Shown here: positions 1 to 11,189 of the stretch, in pieces
How positions within the stretch are numbered: position 1 is the first letter of the stretch
Layout: each line of letters opens with the position of its first letter
Assembly (NCBI GenBank): GCA_949987705.1
Contig: OX465281.1
Location: forward strand, 256,094,542 to 256,158,541
Length of the DNA stretch: 64,000 bases
Source of the DNA: Thereva unica
Lineage: Eukaryota > Arthropoda > Insecta > Diptera > Therevidae
Reading direction: 5' to 3'
The notes under the pieces: model-generated
Database searches by the model: none
What the model saw: the letters and a program-made list of their open reading frames with translations, nothing else
Told to the model about the DNA's origin: nothing
Program-made: the position numbers and the translations under genes

Positions 1-97
1 ACAAAGAATAAGGATAAAGGTACCGCATAGAATCGAACCACGAACCTCCAAGATGGTAGTCAGACGTGTTAATCTCTAGAACTCCGCCGTTGTCGGG
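1..97 (-). repeat. tRNA-derived SINE head, decayed, cut by window edge
   Basis: The stretch around 25-95 matches, with many changes, the antisense tRNA-like head of the SINE at 52553-52622: a reversed B box (GAATCGAACC), then a block like 'gtagtcagacg', then 'ctctaga'. The SINE body would continue past the left edge. A second scrap resembling only the outermost head ('ctctaggctaccgaa') lies at about 283-298. It is too diverged to be a tRNA gene. Confidence 0.5.
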
Positions 98-1568
98 TCT
101 CAATTCCAGGGTGTGAAAAGAGGGTGGTCGACATGCCGAATTGACCAGAATCGGGAAAGCGAAAGAATTAGGAAAGAAACCATATTTTTTAAGGCGGCAC
201 TGACAGCAGCGTATCCTTTCGGGGACGTTCCGCTCGGACCGCCAGCTAAGGATCGAAGAAGAATCCTTTCTTCTTCTTCTCTCTAGGAATCTCTAGGCTA
301 CCGAAGCTTAAAAAATAATTGATGATAAACCTATAGCAATACACATCAAAAAGGCGTAGGTGGGAATGGATCGTCCACATTCTACGACGGCCATTAAACA
401 TCATCACAAGAGCACTCCAAAACTGGAAACTCCAAGGGCAGATAAGAGAATGTCGACCAAGGCTCTAAAGATTGTAGAAGAACTATAGACGCGAAACTTA
501 ATCCTTGGAATGAATAAAGGTGATATTTCTGAACAGGGTCATATGGCGTGCCGATCTTGGGATATTTTGCTTTTTCGACGACAACAAGTTGATCATCCAT
601 CATAAGTAGTGAGTGAGCTTCAAAATTGAAGTTATCAATCATCCTTGGTATGATTGATGCAAAATCTCAGATATAGTTCAGCTATTTCAACAGTTATATA
701 ATATCCAACATAATTCTTCTATTCTAAATTTTAATATAGGCAATTTCTGACACTAATATCGGTTTCAGTGCACTCGTGACAATAACATTAATTAGCCTCA
801 GCAAATTAGAGGCGATAATTTAGTTACGTTAACATTACCATACAATAACGCCAATTATAACTAGCTGCAGCCCAGCAGCAGGCCAAGTGCTCAGTGCATT
901 TAATTCTCCTTCAATGCGATGACAGTAATTAGATAAGTAGGAAATATTATTTAAAAAATCCTGGAGGTAACTCTCTTATTGCATTGATAGACATTATCGC
1001 CAGACATCCAGGAGTTGAAAAAAAAGCACAGTAGTACCTACTATAAATATGCATTGCCTATAAATCTGCCGGCATTTAGCATCTGCCACTAGGAATTTAT
1101 TCCATCGATTAAATGCAAATTCTGCTTAATCTCTCTCGGGATGTTAATAATATTCAATTGATTCCCCATCAGCATCATCAGCCTCATCTTCCCGCCCGTC
1201 CCGGGGCTCCCAGCACCCAGTAACACAAGGTTCTAGCCTCGCAGTATCTGCGTACTACTCTACTAGATGCTTGATAAATTGTTTTGCCAACCTTCAGGGT
1301 TATTTATTTTCAAAGATAAACATTGGCATGACATTCGCCATGAGTTATACGAAAATATACCCCTGAACACACGGCCGCGGGGGAGGAGATCAGAGGGGTG
1401 GAAAGTTAGATAAATGTGAAAATTATAATTTACGATACGATAAAATATTTCAAAGTTGCTGTAGTACGAAGGGAATGTAAGCAGCCCAGGCAGGAGCATA
1501 GGGTGAAACATGGTAGGGTATTTTTTTTTGTTTTTCATTGGACCAATATTTCATCAGGTTTGCACAGG
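98..1568. other. no gene recognised
   Basis: The stretch is AT-rich with a pyrimidine-rich run at 266-285. The short open frames on both strands show no domain, codon pattern or family resemblance. I see nothing that can be annotated apart from the SINE scrap near 283-298. Confidence 0.5.
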
Positions 1569-1613
1569 ATACATGACTATAATATTAAAAAATCGTGCAA
1601 ACACACACTTAAT
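1569..1613. repeat. target-site duplication, 3' side of LINE-A
   Basis: This 45 bp block is repeated directly at 4277-4318 with a single 3 bp indel and no other visible difference. The two copies bracket the LINE-A insertion exactly, one next to its poly(A) end (T run on this strand) and one at its truncated 5' end, as expected from target-primed reverse transcription. The length is unusual, since LINE duplications are commonly under 20 bp. Confidence 0.9.
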
Positions 1614-1897
1614 TTTTTTTTTTATATGAAAAAACCAAGCTTAGGTGTAACCCTTTATACTACCAGTCCCTCATGTCGTTCAGTTCATGGTGCAATGTCT
1701 AGTAGTAAGCTTGGTTTGAAGAATAGAAGAGAAAATGACGATGAACCTCACGTTTGAACTCTAAGGTGTTGTACGAGTTCGGAAATACTGACTGCGGGAG
1801 ATTATTCCACAGTCGAGTTGTTCTATTCATAAACGAACTTCTAAACCGTATTGTGCGTGAACGGGGGGCTGTAGGGTATGGGGGTGAGCCGAGCCGG

Positions 1898-2980
1898 CTA
1901 GTCTTGTGTTGCGGGAAAAGTATTGCCGTGCAGGCGCAGGAGGTCCTGAATTTCGGTGGAACAGTCGCCATGGTAATAGCGATAAAGTATGGAGAGGGCC
2001 GCTCCATTCCTACGGTGGCTTAAGGTGTCTATGGAGGCGCGAAAGGGGCCATCACCAATGAGTTGGAGGGCACGATTTTGCACCTTGTCGAGACAAGCCA
2101 AGGTGGTTTTTGGGGCGCCTGCCCAGATATGCGAGTTGTATTCGAGGCGCGGCCGAATGTAGGATTTGTATATTGTAGCCAATGCGGCTGGCTGGAGGAG
2201 GAACTTGCATCTCTTGAGAAATCCAAGGCATTGGGAGGCTTGTTTGGCGATTTGGAATATGTGATCATTCCATCGCAGATGCTCCGTTAAAGTTACCCCT
2301 AGGGTGTTGAGAGTTGAGTCAGCCGTTTGATTCTCTTTATCCGCTGAGATAGGAGGAAGGTCGGTACAATTTTTGTTGGAGATCAGACAGTGCTTCGTTT
2401 TCGTGGCATTGAATTCGACGCGGTTCATTTCGCCCCAACGAAGAATCGATTCGATATCCCGGTTGATCGAAGTGGACATCAGTTGACGGTGGTAAAGACA
2501 AGGTCTGGCACGTGCTTGTCTTATATTGTCGAAGGAGTAAGAGAAATGCAAAGTACCGTCATCAGCGAAGCAGTGAAGTGGGTTGGAGGGGATTAAGAGC
2601 AGACCATTAATGAAGATTAGAAAAAGTGCGGGTGAGAGAATTGACCCCTGGGGAACTCCGGCCGAAATGACATGGGGGTTGGTATCGACGCCATCCAATA
2701 CGCCATCTTTGATTAAACGGCCTGAAAGAAAGCTCTTAATCCAGTTCCTTAGAACTAAGTGTATACCAATAGCTTGGGGTTTATTCAACACAGCGGGGTG
2801 CCATACTCTGTCAAAAGCCTTTGATATATCTAGAGCAACCAGAGCAGACTCGCCAAAGCTGTGAATGCTTTGGTTGATACGCTCGGTTAAACACACAAGC
2901 AGATCACCAGTAGACCGTTTAGGTCTGAAGCCGTATTGCCTGTCGTGTAAAATTTGGTTGGATTCCAGATATTTCATCAA
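1898..2980 (-). pseudogene. LINE-A reverse transcriptase core
   Basis: This is an open frame of 360 codons on the minus strand. It carries the RT palm: the first catalytic Asp in LVALDISKAFDRVWH (about residue 51), GVPQGS at about 108-113 and FADD at about 138-141. After this comes the thumb block RWNDHIFQIAKQASQCLGFL and YIRPRLEYNSHIWAG. The family copies RNA into DNA at the nicked target. The ATG at 2980 is only the first Met after a frameshift, not a native start. The natural C-terminus continues in another frame (1699-2007, with TRLWNNLPQSVFP), so a frameshift near 1915 breaks the gene. Confidence 0.85.
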
Positions 2981-2991
2981 CTTTCGATTGA

Positions 2992-3818
2992 TTATATCTC
3001 CATGATTTTGGAGAGAACAGAAGTAATTGCTATTGGGCGGTGGTTTAAAGGGTCGCTGGCTTCACCTTTTTTGGGAATGGGCTGAACATGAGCTAGTTTC
3101 CAAGAGTTGGGATAAACTCCGGAGAAGTATGACAGGGCGAAAAGTTTGCGCAGAGGTTTAGCCAAAGGTGAGGCACATTTGTTTAGTATCGTAGGGGGAA
3201 TATTGTCTGGGCCAGTGGATTTATTGACGTCGAGCTCTTTGAGACATTTATACACCTCGCGCGTTCTGAAGAAAATTCCGTCCATTGAATGGGCGTTGCG
3301 TTCGAGATCCGGGGGTAGCGTATCAGTTTCAGGTAAGGAAGAATTAGAGGCGAACAGAGATGCCAATAAGTCGGCCTTGGAATCACCCTTTCTCCATAAA
3401 TAAATGGGGAGGCTGTGGAAGACGTAAAATTCTTCTTGATGGAAGTTACCAAGGACCAGAAGTTTTTGCTGCCTACGCGTGTATTGAGGATCATACTTCG
3501 CATCTTGTCGTCAAATGACGTTTTGACCTTCCTGATGATGGAATTACAGGAGTTTCTAGATATCATATATTCACGCCGAAGTGAGTCATTTGGGGAACAT
3601 TTGTACGCCCTATAGGCGGCTTCCTTAGCTTTTATTGCGTTCTTACACTCCCCATTAAACCATCTATTTGGCCTAGGCTTTATAAACTTAGTAGAATGAG
3701 GAATGAACAAACACATTCCTGCCCGTATTATTTTGGTAATACAGAGCGCAGCATAGTTCGCACTGCGGAAACACAAATTCCAGTCAGTAGTGGCTTGAAA
3801 AAAGCGAGTGAGACCCAA
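2992..3818 (-). pseudogene. LINE-A linker and reverse transcriptase N-terminus
   Basis: Two overlapping minus-strand frames (3183-3818 and 2992-3366) together cover the region between endonuclease and RT. The first contains NRWFNGECKNAIKAKEAAYRAY, typical of the region downstream of the endonuclease in Jockey/CR1-type elements. The second carries the RT entry block (KSTGPDNIPP, then HRPIAITSVLSKIMEI). The switch of frame marks at least one indel near 3300, and a second switch near 2985 separates this from the RT core. Confidence 0.8.
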
Positions 3819-4200
3819 CCAGTTGGCTTTCCCATAGTGCCAGACAGTTCTTTTGGGAACTGTGCCGGTTGGAGTGGAGATGGATATGGGAAATTGGCAC
3901 TGACTAGTTTGTGGTCCGAGTTGCCAAGGGGTGAGCTCACCTCGACGAAATATCGAGTTGGATGCGAAGTAAGAAATAGGTCAAGCAGTTGAGCTCCGTG
4001 ACCTGAAACATCCGGAATTCGTGTCGGACAATTTACGATTTGATGCAGATTATTTAAGTCTGCAAATATCTCGGCGTCTTTGCCAGAAACACTGGTGCCA
4101 TTCAAGTAATTTAGCCAATTGCCATTATGAACGTTAAAATCACCCGCAACAATGATTTCACACTACGGATGGGAAAGTAAAAATCCGGAGATTCGTTCTG
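3728..4200 (-). pseudogene. LINE-A APE endonuclease, C-terminal half
   Basis: The minus-strand frames give VAGDFNVHNGNW near 4160-4130, after an in-frame stop, then a long frame ending after NSDHKLVSANFPYP. GDFN and SDH are signature motifs of AP-endonuclease-like domains of non-LTR elements, which nick target DNA. The N-terminal catalytic part is missing because the insertion is 5'-truncated. A homologous piece is present at 14469-14969, confirming that this is a repeat family and not a host nuclease. Confidence 0.8.
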
Positions 4201-4276
4201 ATATAGCATCGAAGGCTAACGTCGAGGCTTCATTACTTATATTTGGACTTCTGTATAGAAAGCAGAAGAATATGAA

Positions 4277-4318
4277 TACATGACTATATTAAAAAATCGT
4301 GCAAACACACACTTAATA
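4277..4318. repeat. target-site duplication, 5' side of LINE-A
   Basis: This is the second copy of the block at 1569-1613, lacking three bases (an 'aat' present in the other copy). It defines the truncated 5' end of the LINE-A insertion at 4276. Confidence 0.9.
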
Positions 4319-5943
4319 TTATCAAGTGATAAAAAAATCCATGTTTTAATTATTATTCCATCCCCCAAAAAAACTTGTTCAGTTGTTTCCAATTCATCCA
4401 ATTCATAAAAACTGAACCAGTGCCACACGATTAAAATGTAGTTCGTCACTAAAAACAATTTCCGGTTTCACCTGGGATAACCAACCGTATTAATCAAAGA
4501 TGTTTTTTTTTGTTATATTTTGATAATTTTCCACAAATTTTGGAATAATTTTCTTAATTTAACCCCTTCTCGCATATGGGGTGCCTACAAAGTCACCCCC
4601 AAAATCCCGCCATGTTGAAAGTCCAGGTATCCTTCCACGTGCAGACTTAAAATTATTTCCAAATTTTTTCTTGCGCAATTTTTTTTGCGATTATGAATTA
4701 AGCACTGTCTTACCTGTGATTGTTTTTGCCTTAAACAAAAGATAAGTAAAGCTTAGAATTCCCCAAAATTTCTGTTGATGTCATTGGATAATTCACCATA
4801 ATGAAATTGTTACATTTTTTTCGTTTACCTCCGTTTTTTTGATAAATGGCAAATGGCGAAATCTAAGATAATAATCTCTTCTTAAAGATGTTACTTTGAA
4901 AGCTTTGTTCTGTTTAGTTTTTGCCTATTATTAAAAAATTAACTAGGAAAGCCAATTAAATAAGAGTTATTGCGTTATGCATTCATCCCCTTCTGTGTTC
5001 TCTACATACATTCAGTGAATTTTTTAGTAGATCTAAACTAGTAATAACGAAGCCTCAGGTATTTTTTAGTCTAGCAGCGGAAATTCCTAAAAAAAAGTAG
5101 TAGACGTAGTATTAAATATTACATGCATTGATCAAGAAGATATGAGTGGAAGTATGTCTACTGAACGACTGGATGGAAACCATAATTTACCTATTCTTTA
5201 GAAAAAGAATATTTTACGGGGTGATTTCGCTACTCTCGACAGATAGACCAATCAATTCCAAAGCGCTATCGAAAGGCCAAAAATTAGAAAAATTCTTTAC
5301 ACTGTATGGATGGCAGGGAAATTTAGAATAATGGTATAGTTGTTTTCAAACCTCGTGACATCCCGCGCATGTTCCCCAGCTAAGCTCTTAAAAATGTTTA
5401 AAAGTTCAGACAAAAGCTTCACAGTTAACTCCTCCTATCAAATCACTTGCTGCCATGTAATCAGTCGCGACTGCGTATTGCTAAAGGGAGGTGTATTTTT
5501 CTGGGACTTCAATGATTATTTAAAAACAAATTATGACTGAAAAACACCCGTTTTTATATATTTTTTTTTATTTTAAGGTTATTATATTTTACATGCTACA
5601 GAAATAATTTGTAGTAATTTCTACTAAAAAATACGAAATTTGTGTTTTTATCACTTTGATTACTAGATTGTTGACGTTTCCTGCCAGTCGCATACGCGCT
5701 TCTGCCTGGGGAGGTTGTGTTGCTTGCGACTGCGGGGAACTGTCGGTTTATGAATGAAAACGCTCATTTATTCAAAGGAATTTTTTTCAGCATTTTTTTT
5801 AAATTATTTTAAATTTAGAAATGAGAAATATTTCGCATAATTAAAGTAAAATTATGCTTATTATGTTGAATAAACTGCCTTTGTTGAGCAGGGGCTTTAC
5901 ATGTATTTAAAAGCTCTGCTCAACACATAGAAAGATAAATTAA
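4319..5943. other. no gene recognised
   Basis: This is AT-rich DNA with several T homopolymers. The only longer frames are 61-66 codons, in low-complexity context, without motifs. A GC-richer patch near 5690-5750 ('cgcatacgcgc', 'cttgcgactgcgggg') stands out in base composition but has no recognisable content. Confidence 0.5.
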
Positions 5944-6833
5944 CTTTAATCAAGACCCTCTCAACTACAGGCCTCGTAGATGAATTTTTCGTGGTGGTGG
6001 TAATAGTCCCAAAAGTCACCGCACACCGGAGTAACATGGCGCGGAAGCCGTACGCGCAGAAGTTTTGTGTTTATTTTTGCAGTAAAAAGTGATAAAATAT
6101 TGTATTTTAACACTTTTAACTGCACTTGGATTTATCAGTGAATAGTTTTTTAGTGATTTCATTAAAAAAAATAAAACAAATTTGGTGATTAAGTGTGTTT
6201 AAGTGTTCAAATTGTTAAGGCGATCAACTTTTTTTTCACATTCACGGTGTTTTTTCATGTTTATTTACGAAAAAAATGTTGAATATTTAATGTTTTGTGT
6301 AGTTATGGAATTAAAAGTGATTTTAAAGTGATTAATACATATATTATGATATTATTATTAAAAATATAGGTGCCGAAAAACACTTCTCTTATTCACTTTT
6401 CCATTCGCACTTTTCTGTACTTATATGTTTAGTAATAATTGCAAAATAAATTAATTAATGACTTTAAAATCACTTTTAATTAAATATTCAGCATATTTTC
6501 CCTTAATATACACGAAAAAAAACACCGCGAATGTAAAATAAATTGATCACCTTAACAATTAAGACACCAAAAATACACTAAATCACTATTTTTTTATATA
6601 TTTTTTATTAAATCACTAAAGAAATAATCACTGATAATCCTTGTATGGTTTAAAGCGATAAATTTCAATAATTTACCACTTTTTACCACAAAACTATAAC
6701 GAAAACACTCGCGAACGTACTCTGCGCCATTCAATTCTCAGCAACTGTCAAATTTTGGGACTATTCTCGGCTATGGTTGTATTAGTGGCAGATAAAACTG
6801 CATGGCCTGTAGTTGAGAGGGTCTTGCTTTAAT
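5944..6833. mobile_element. foldback DNA element with long inverted arms and 7 bp TSD
   Basis: The element body is 5951-6826. It starts CAAGACCCTCTCAACTACAG and ends with its exact reverse complement. Beyond these termini the two arms (roughly 5951-6340 and 6440-6826) stay similar in inverted orientation for hundreds of bases, including blocks such as 'cacggtgtttttt', 'tgttaaggcgatcaa' and 'gaatatttaat'. It is flanked by a perfect 7 bp direct repeat CTTTAAT (5944-5950 and 6827-6833). No transposase frame is present, so it is non-autonomous. Superfamily is undetermined. Confidence 0.85.
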
Positions 6834-7134
6834 CATTCGGCATGCGCGCATCCCTTCCCAAATTATTTTGTTGAGTTTTTTCCGTGTTTGTTGCCGTTTT
6901 AACTAAAAAGAGGGGAAATGATAGAACATTATTTATAAAATTTGGCAACGAGGTGCGCAGAACTGCTCAAATTTTTTGTGTCACGGAGTTTGAAAAATTC
7001 TATACATAAACTGGAAATGAAAAAATCGAGAGCACCACAACAGATGAATTTTTATCGAAGTTTTTCCCATAGTGACCAGTGCCGGTGGATCGTGCTGAGT
7101 AGATGGACAAACACACCCCTCATTCTGAATGCGA
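6834..7134. other. no gene recognised
   Basis: Short frames on both strands (one of 67 codons on plus) show no family signal. The stretch lies between the foldback and an R1-like RT scrap. Confidence 0.4.
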
Positions 7135-7320
7135 AGATTGGCTAAAAGCGTGCAGAGTAAAATGCGGAGTTCCGCAGGAATTCGTCCTGGGCCCTCTTGT
7201 GGATCACAATTTATAATGATGTGTTGAGGCTCCTCCCCTTCCAAAAGGAGTAGTTGCGATCTGGGTCGAAGATAACATCGGGGTAGTGGTCGTACAACTC
7301 GTCTCACGTGAGCGAACGAA
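7135..7320 (+). pseudogene. R1/I-like LINE reverse transcriptase scrap (motif B region)
   Basis: Read on plus, the sequence gives a block like KCGVPQEFVLGPLLW followed by TIYNDVLRL. This matches the GVPQGSVLGPLLWNxxYNDVLRL block of R1-type elements, with damage. The adjacent 'vgvvvv'-like stretch occupies the place where the catalytic FADD block should be. The matching downstream block (HKTEAVLISKR) is found about 0.9 kb further right, so the element has been split. Confidence 0.6.
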
Positions 7321-7500
7321 GTGATCTGGGAGATTCTACTGTGGTAAGAACCGCTGCAATAACTCTTTTTTAAGGAGTGAGGGGGCAACCCGCATGGTGA
7401 ACACTGCGGCCAAATTAGACTTATTATGTACGTACTTCACGGAACAGACTATCAGCCTTCCGGACTTGAGCAGGACTCCAAAACTCTCAGATAAAAGTTC

Positions 7501-7925
7501 TTATTTATTTACTTATTCACCAAACAAGGCACACTTAAACTAAGCACAACAAAATGCCTTCTAAGCCAGATCAGAGCAGGACATTCACAAAGAATATATC
7601 GTCGCTTTACCAGAATAGTGGCACAACAACGATATGTGAAAGTCTCGTTGCCTTCTATGCATAGTCGGCATTCTGCCTCTTGAGACAGTCCCAGGTTGTG
7701 GAGGTGATTCATAAACCATATGGTCGGATACGAGACAAATGGAAATGTTTGGGATATTGTCAACGTATCCATGTGTCCTTTGACTATATAGGGCCAGCTG
7801 GATGAGATCTGAAGTCTCAAGTCATTTATGGCGGCGGAATTCCATATGAAGATATGCAAACGGGTCAATCCAAGGATTGCTTCCAAGGATTGCAAGCAAG
7901 CCGCTGCAGTTTGCTGCACTTGAGC
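7501..7925 (-). pseudogene. LINE 3' end: C-terminal zinc-knuckle region and tail
   Basis: The minus frame 7509-7919 ends with CRLC, then a spaced RYILCECPALIWLRRHF, the Cys/His block that closes ORF2 of RNase-H-bearing LINEs (I/R1 type). Directly after the stop come a short A/T-rich tail and (AAATA)-like repeats reading 'aataagtaaataaataa' on minus, so 7501 is close to the true 3' end. The RT and most of the RNase H are absent. The tail is nearly identical to that of LINE-C at 26456-26505. Confidence 0.65.
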
Positions 7926-8224
7926 ATCGAGGTAGCCTGTTTAGTCCTGGGCCACTAAACTATAGCGGCATAAATGACCACAGGCTTAACGATCGTATTG
8001 TTCATTCAGGACATCCTTTGACCCCATGTCTTACCCAGAAGCCTTTTGCAGGCCCATAAGGCCCTTGTGGATTTGCTGATGATGAAGTCAAGTTGAGCGT
8101 TCCAGTTCAGTCTCTTTTCTAACTTTTGACTGAGTCTGAGTACTCAACTGTGGTACCCTGGATACACATAGGTCCTAGGCCCACTGTCTAGCGTTTGGAG
8201 AAAGGTACCAGGACAGCCTTATTT

Positions 8225-8500
8225 GGGTTGATTGACTGGTCTAACGCTTACTGAGCACAAAACTGAAGCTGTGCTGATAAGCAAACGGAGAAAACCAGTG
8301 TCCTTAAATGTCAAGGTACGAGAACAGATTCTTCACCCACAGCCCGCCCCACCGGGAATGATGATCGATTGGAGTGTAAATTTGAAGTACACTTGGCGGA
8401 CGAAGCTCCCGCTATTTGTGCAACACTGCAGCACAATTTTGCCCAGCGTGGGGACGTAGACCGAGCGGTCGCCCCTGATGGCGCGGATGGTTAGCTCAGT
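8225..8500 (+). pseudogene. R1-like LINE scrap (post-FADD region)
   Basis: The plus frame 8232-8459 contains GLTLTEHKTEAVLISKRR, the block that follows the catalytic FADD box in R1/I-type reverse transcriptases. DNA from here to 8500 is also similar to 43065-43260 ('ttgcccagcgtgggg...gcggatgg' versus 'ctgcccaacgtggg...aaggatgg'), confirming an interspersed repeat. The remnant is broken and has no intact start or stop. Confidence 0.65.
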
Positions 8501-8939
8501 CCGGTAATAAAAGTTCGAAGGTAGGCTTAAAAAACTGGTTAAATTAGTACACCTTGAACGGTATGTATTTTCAAAGGAGCCAACAAATCGCGAAATTTAT
8601 AGCAGGCAAGTGGATGAGTGAGTAAAGGCGTTAACCTAGCGAAGTAAACGTTGGAGAGGTCAAACCCCTGATCCGGCCAGTTCGACTTTTTTTCTCTTTT
8701 TCTCTTCCGTTCCGATTGGATTAATGTTGTAAAGAATTACAAGCTCTTCGGTGTGAAATTTCATTCCGACTGTAAGTCAACCCACTCTGTTGCTGTCTCT
8801 CATAGCATAGCGAGCTAAAGGCTTACTTCTCGTCCGTGGGGTTGTGGTTAGTAACGATGAATAACATGCTACAAAAACTAGACAAAAGCGAAGCTAAAGT
8901 AGAAACATACACAGATGACCTAGTGATTATGCTGTCCAG
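8501..8939. other. no gene recognised
   Basis: This region lies between two R1-like scraps and may be decayed LINE sequence. No motif is readable in either strand. Confidence 0.3.
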
Positions 8940-9125
8940 AGTGTTTCCAACAGTGATTAGTGAGTGGGCCGCTAGTATGGTGGCTAGCGCTGAGCGGGAT
9001 CTATAACGCCATGAAGTTGGGTACTGTCCAGAGAATGGCAACAGTAGGGGCCATGAGGACATACCGCACGAAAGCTTTCGACGTTCTTTTGTACCTACTG
9101 TCCCGACCTTCGCATCAAACATCTA
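8940..9125 (+). pseudogene. R1-like LINE scrap (thumb region)
   Basis: The plus frame 8960-9244 begins with GPLVWWLAL and continues KLGTVQRMATVGAMRTYRT, then KAFDVLLYLL. This is the thumb block of R1/I-type ORF2 (VQRMAxxxxxGAMRTxPTxALDVLLxL, also seen in LINE-B). Matching ends near residue 55, after which the frame is unrelated. It probably belongs to the same decayed plus-strand copy as 7135-7320 and 8225-8500. Confidence 0.6.
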
Positions 9126-11189
9126 GCCTAGAAAATAGAATTATATCCAGTAGCAGAATCGCACAGCATTCGGATAAGGATACCGAATATTTCGTGACTT
9201 TTTACTCTTACTCTAAAGGTAAGCTTTTATCATACCTTCGTTAGTGCAAATGTTTTAGTGATTGTTTATTACAACATGATAATGGTAAAGTGTAGTGATT
9301 GTTTATTACCACATCACATCACTCTTACAAAATTGCAACCTTCTCCTAAAGACGCCATTATTGAAGTGAACCCAAGTGTCATCTTTCAAATCAAATTACC
9401 GTGTATTCACTTTGTGCAGTGAAGTCCATTAAACTGCAAGAAGCTGTTGGAAAGCACAACAGTAACTCTTTATAGTGCACATCAGCCATTAGAAAAGGAC
9501 GATGATGCTCTTGGCTAGCTTTTCACAACCAGCTTTAAGGACTTTAAAGATAACATACTAAACCAGAAGCTACATAAAGTGGTTTTCATGGCTCTCCTTA
9601 CACACAGAAGTGTAGTTCCACGTAAAATAGGTGCGCAAAAACTTTCCCATAATCTCCAAATTGCATCTTTAAAATTTTATAGCGTGTGAATTATGGCCTT
9701 TAAATATGAAAGTGATTTATGTAAATTTTCGAATGGACCAGCAATAAATTTGAGTTCATGCACCGATGAAGTCATGGCTGCGATGATATTTCAGAAATGA
9801 ATCCTCTTGTCAAATTATTGATAACAGGACGAAAAATAGTGGAATTTTTTACTGAAATAAATTTATGAAATTTATTGAAGATAAATTAAGTTTAAGACTG
9901 CACCCACCGAGCACAATTATCATTAGTAAAATAAATTTCTAGAATAGTTTAAAACTTGTTTTACTTACAGCAAAACTTTGAACTGTGTTTGAATTTAAAT
10001 ATGGGTGTTGTTTCAGGTTATTTTATGGATCAATAAATAAAATGTTGTTCCACGATCTTTCTTTTTCAATTATTTATGTGGTTTTTGTCTTTAAATTTAC
10101 TTCAGTTATGATCTATCTAGATTCACAGACCGGTCACCAAAGATATGTCGAGGAGACGAACAAGTGCTGTATCGTTTTATTTATGTGATATTGGAGGAAG
10201 GAGATCAGTGAATCCAAGTGTGTAAGAAATTTCCCACGTTGAAGGACTAGAAATAACCAGAAACTATTACTGTACTTGATATACGCAGAAAGTTGTACCA
10301 TAAAATTTAAGTATCTTGGGAGTGGAAGCTATTGATCGGTCTTTAAGGTAGTGATCGATGGCAAAGCTATATCCTCATGAGATATATTCTCATAAAATTT
10401 TCGTGAAACAAACGCTGGGAGATCTTAATGCTGTAAACAGGCAAAGGGCGACCGACGAATCGCTTTGCTCAGTGACTGTCAAAAACAAATAAAACACACC
10501 GCTTTTGTATGAAGATGCACAATCTGCAGACCACTGCGATAACGTGTGCTCCTGTGTGCGTGTGCAGCATACTCGGCTATGCAAGATGGTAATTCCGGTG
10601 TGGGTTTTTTAATTTGTGTCGCCGTTGCTCTTAGTGTGTGCTCACAACAAATTTCGTTGAGCCATTCGCCGTGGCCGAAGAAAATAGTTTCGCCATCGCC
10701 CTTAGCATGTTTACAGCACAAGCCTATAAAGAGAGTGTGTGGCTCTCTCGGATAGACAAACGATAGCATTACATTGTGTATGTGTAGTGCCCAGCCAGAT
10801 ACAACTATTTACTCAAACGAGAATGATTTCCGCTGGATTATTAGTACTACCTTGTGGCGTGACAAAAGCTGTGTCAGGGATCGGCAAATGTGGCGTTCAT
10901 GATTAAAGCTATTAGGAAATGGTTTTACTAAGCGAAATATAAGAAGCACCTGCTGTGTCTGGAGCAACTCGACTCTGCAAAGATTCCGGGTTTATAGATT
11001 TCATTCTTAAGTATTCACAAATAGTCTCCGCATCAGCTTCCGGAGAGAGTGGCGAGATGAATACATTCAGACGTCTTGGAACAGTAACCAGAGAGGTGCG
11101 AGGTCCAAAAGGATCTGTAGCTTCAGTGACCGGGGAACATAAACTATTGTAAGGGAAGAGGGTGATATCGAGACCGGCGTCGAAGTTTT
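9126..11189. other. no gene recognised; contains a short internal duplication
   Basis: This is mostly AT-rich sequence. A 17 bp motif 'tagtgattgtttattac' occurs twice, near 9256 and 9295. Frames of 64-96 codons at 10390-10770 on both strands overlap one another and have no family signal. Nothing else can be supported. Confidence 0.45.

Larger units (their letters stand above)
1614..4276 (-). mobile_element. LINE-A, 5'-truncated CR1/Jockey-like non-LTR retrotransposon
   Basis: This is the longest LINE-A copy. In element order (right to left) it holds the C-terminal part of an APE-type endonuclease (GDFN motif near 4150, SDHKLV near 3900), a linker, a reverse transcriptase with FADD, a C-terminal thumb region, a short 3' UTR and a poly(A) tail at about 1614-1622. 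The 5' end is truncated inside the endonuclease, and the first ORF is absent. The insertion is flanked by 42-45 bp direct repeats (1569-1613 and 4277-4318). Several frameshifts and stops show it is dead. Clade is inferred from the RT and from the lack of a visible RNase H; CR1 versus Jockey is not resolved. Confidence 0.9.

Noticed and set aside
1754..2864. several plus-strand frames of 68-93 codons
   Set aside because: All are shadows of the LINE-A reverse transcriptase on the opposite strand.
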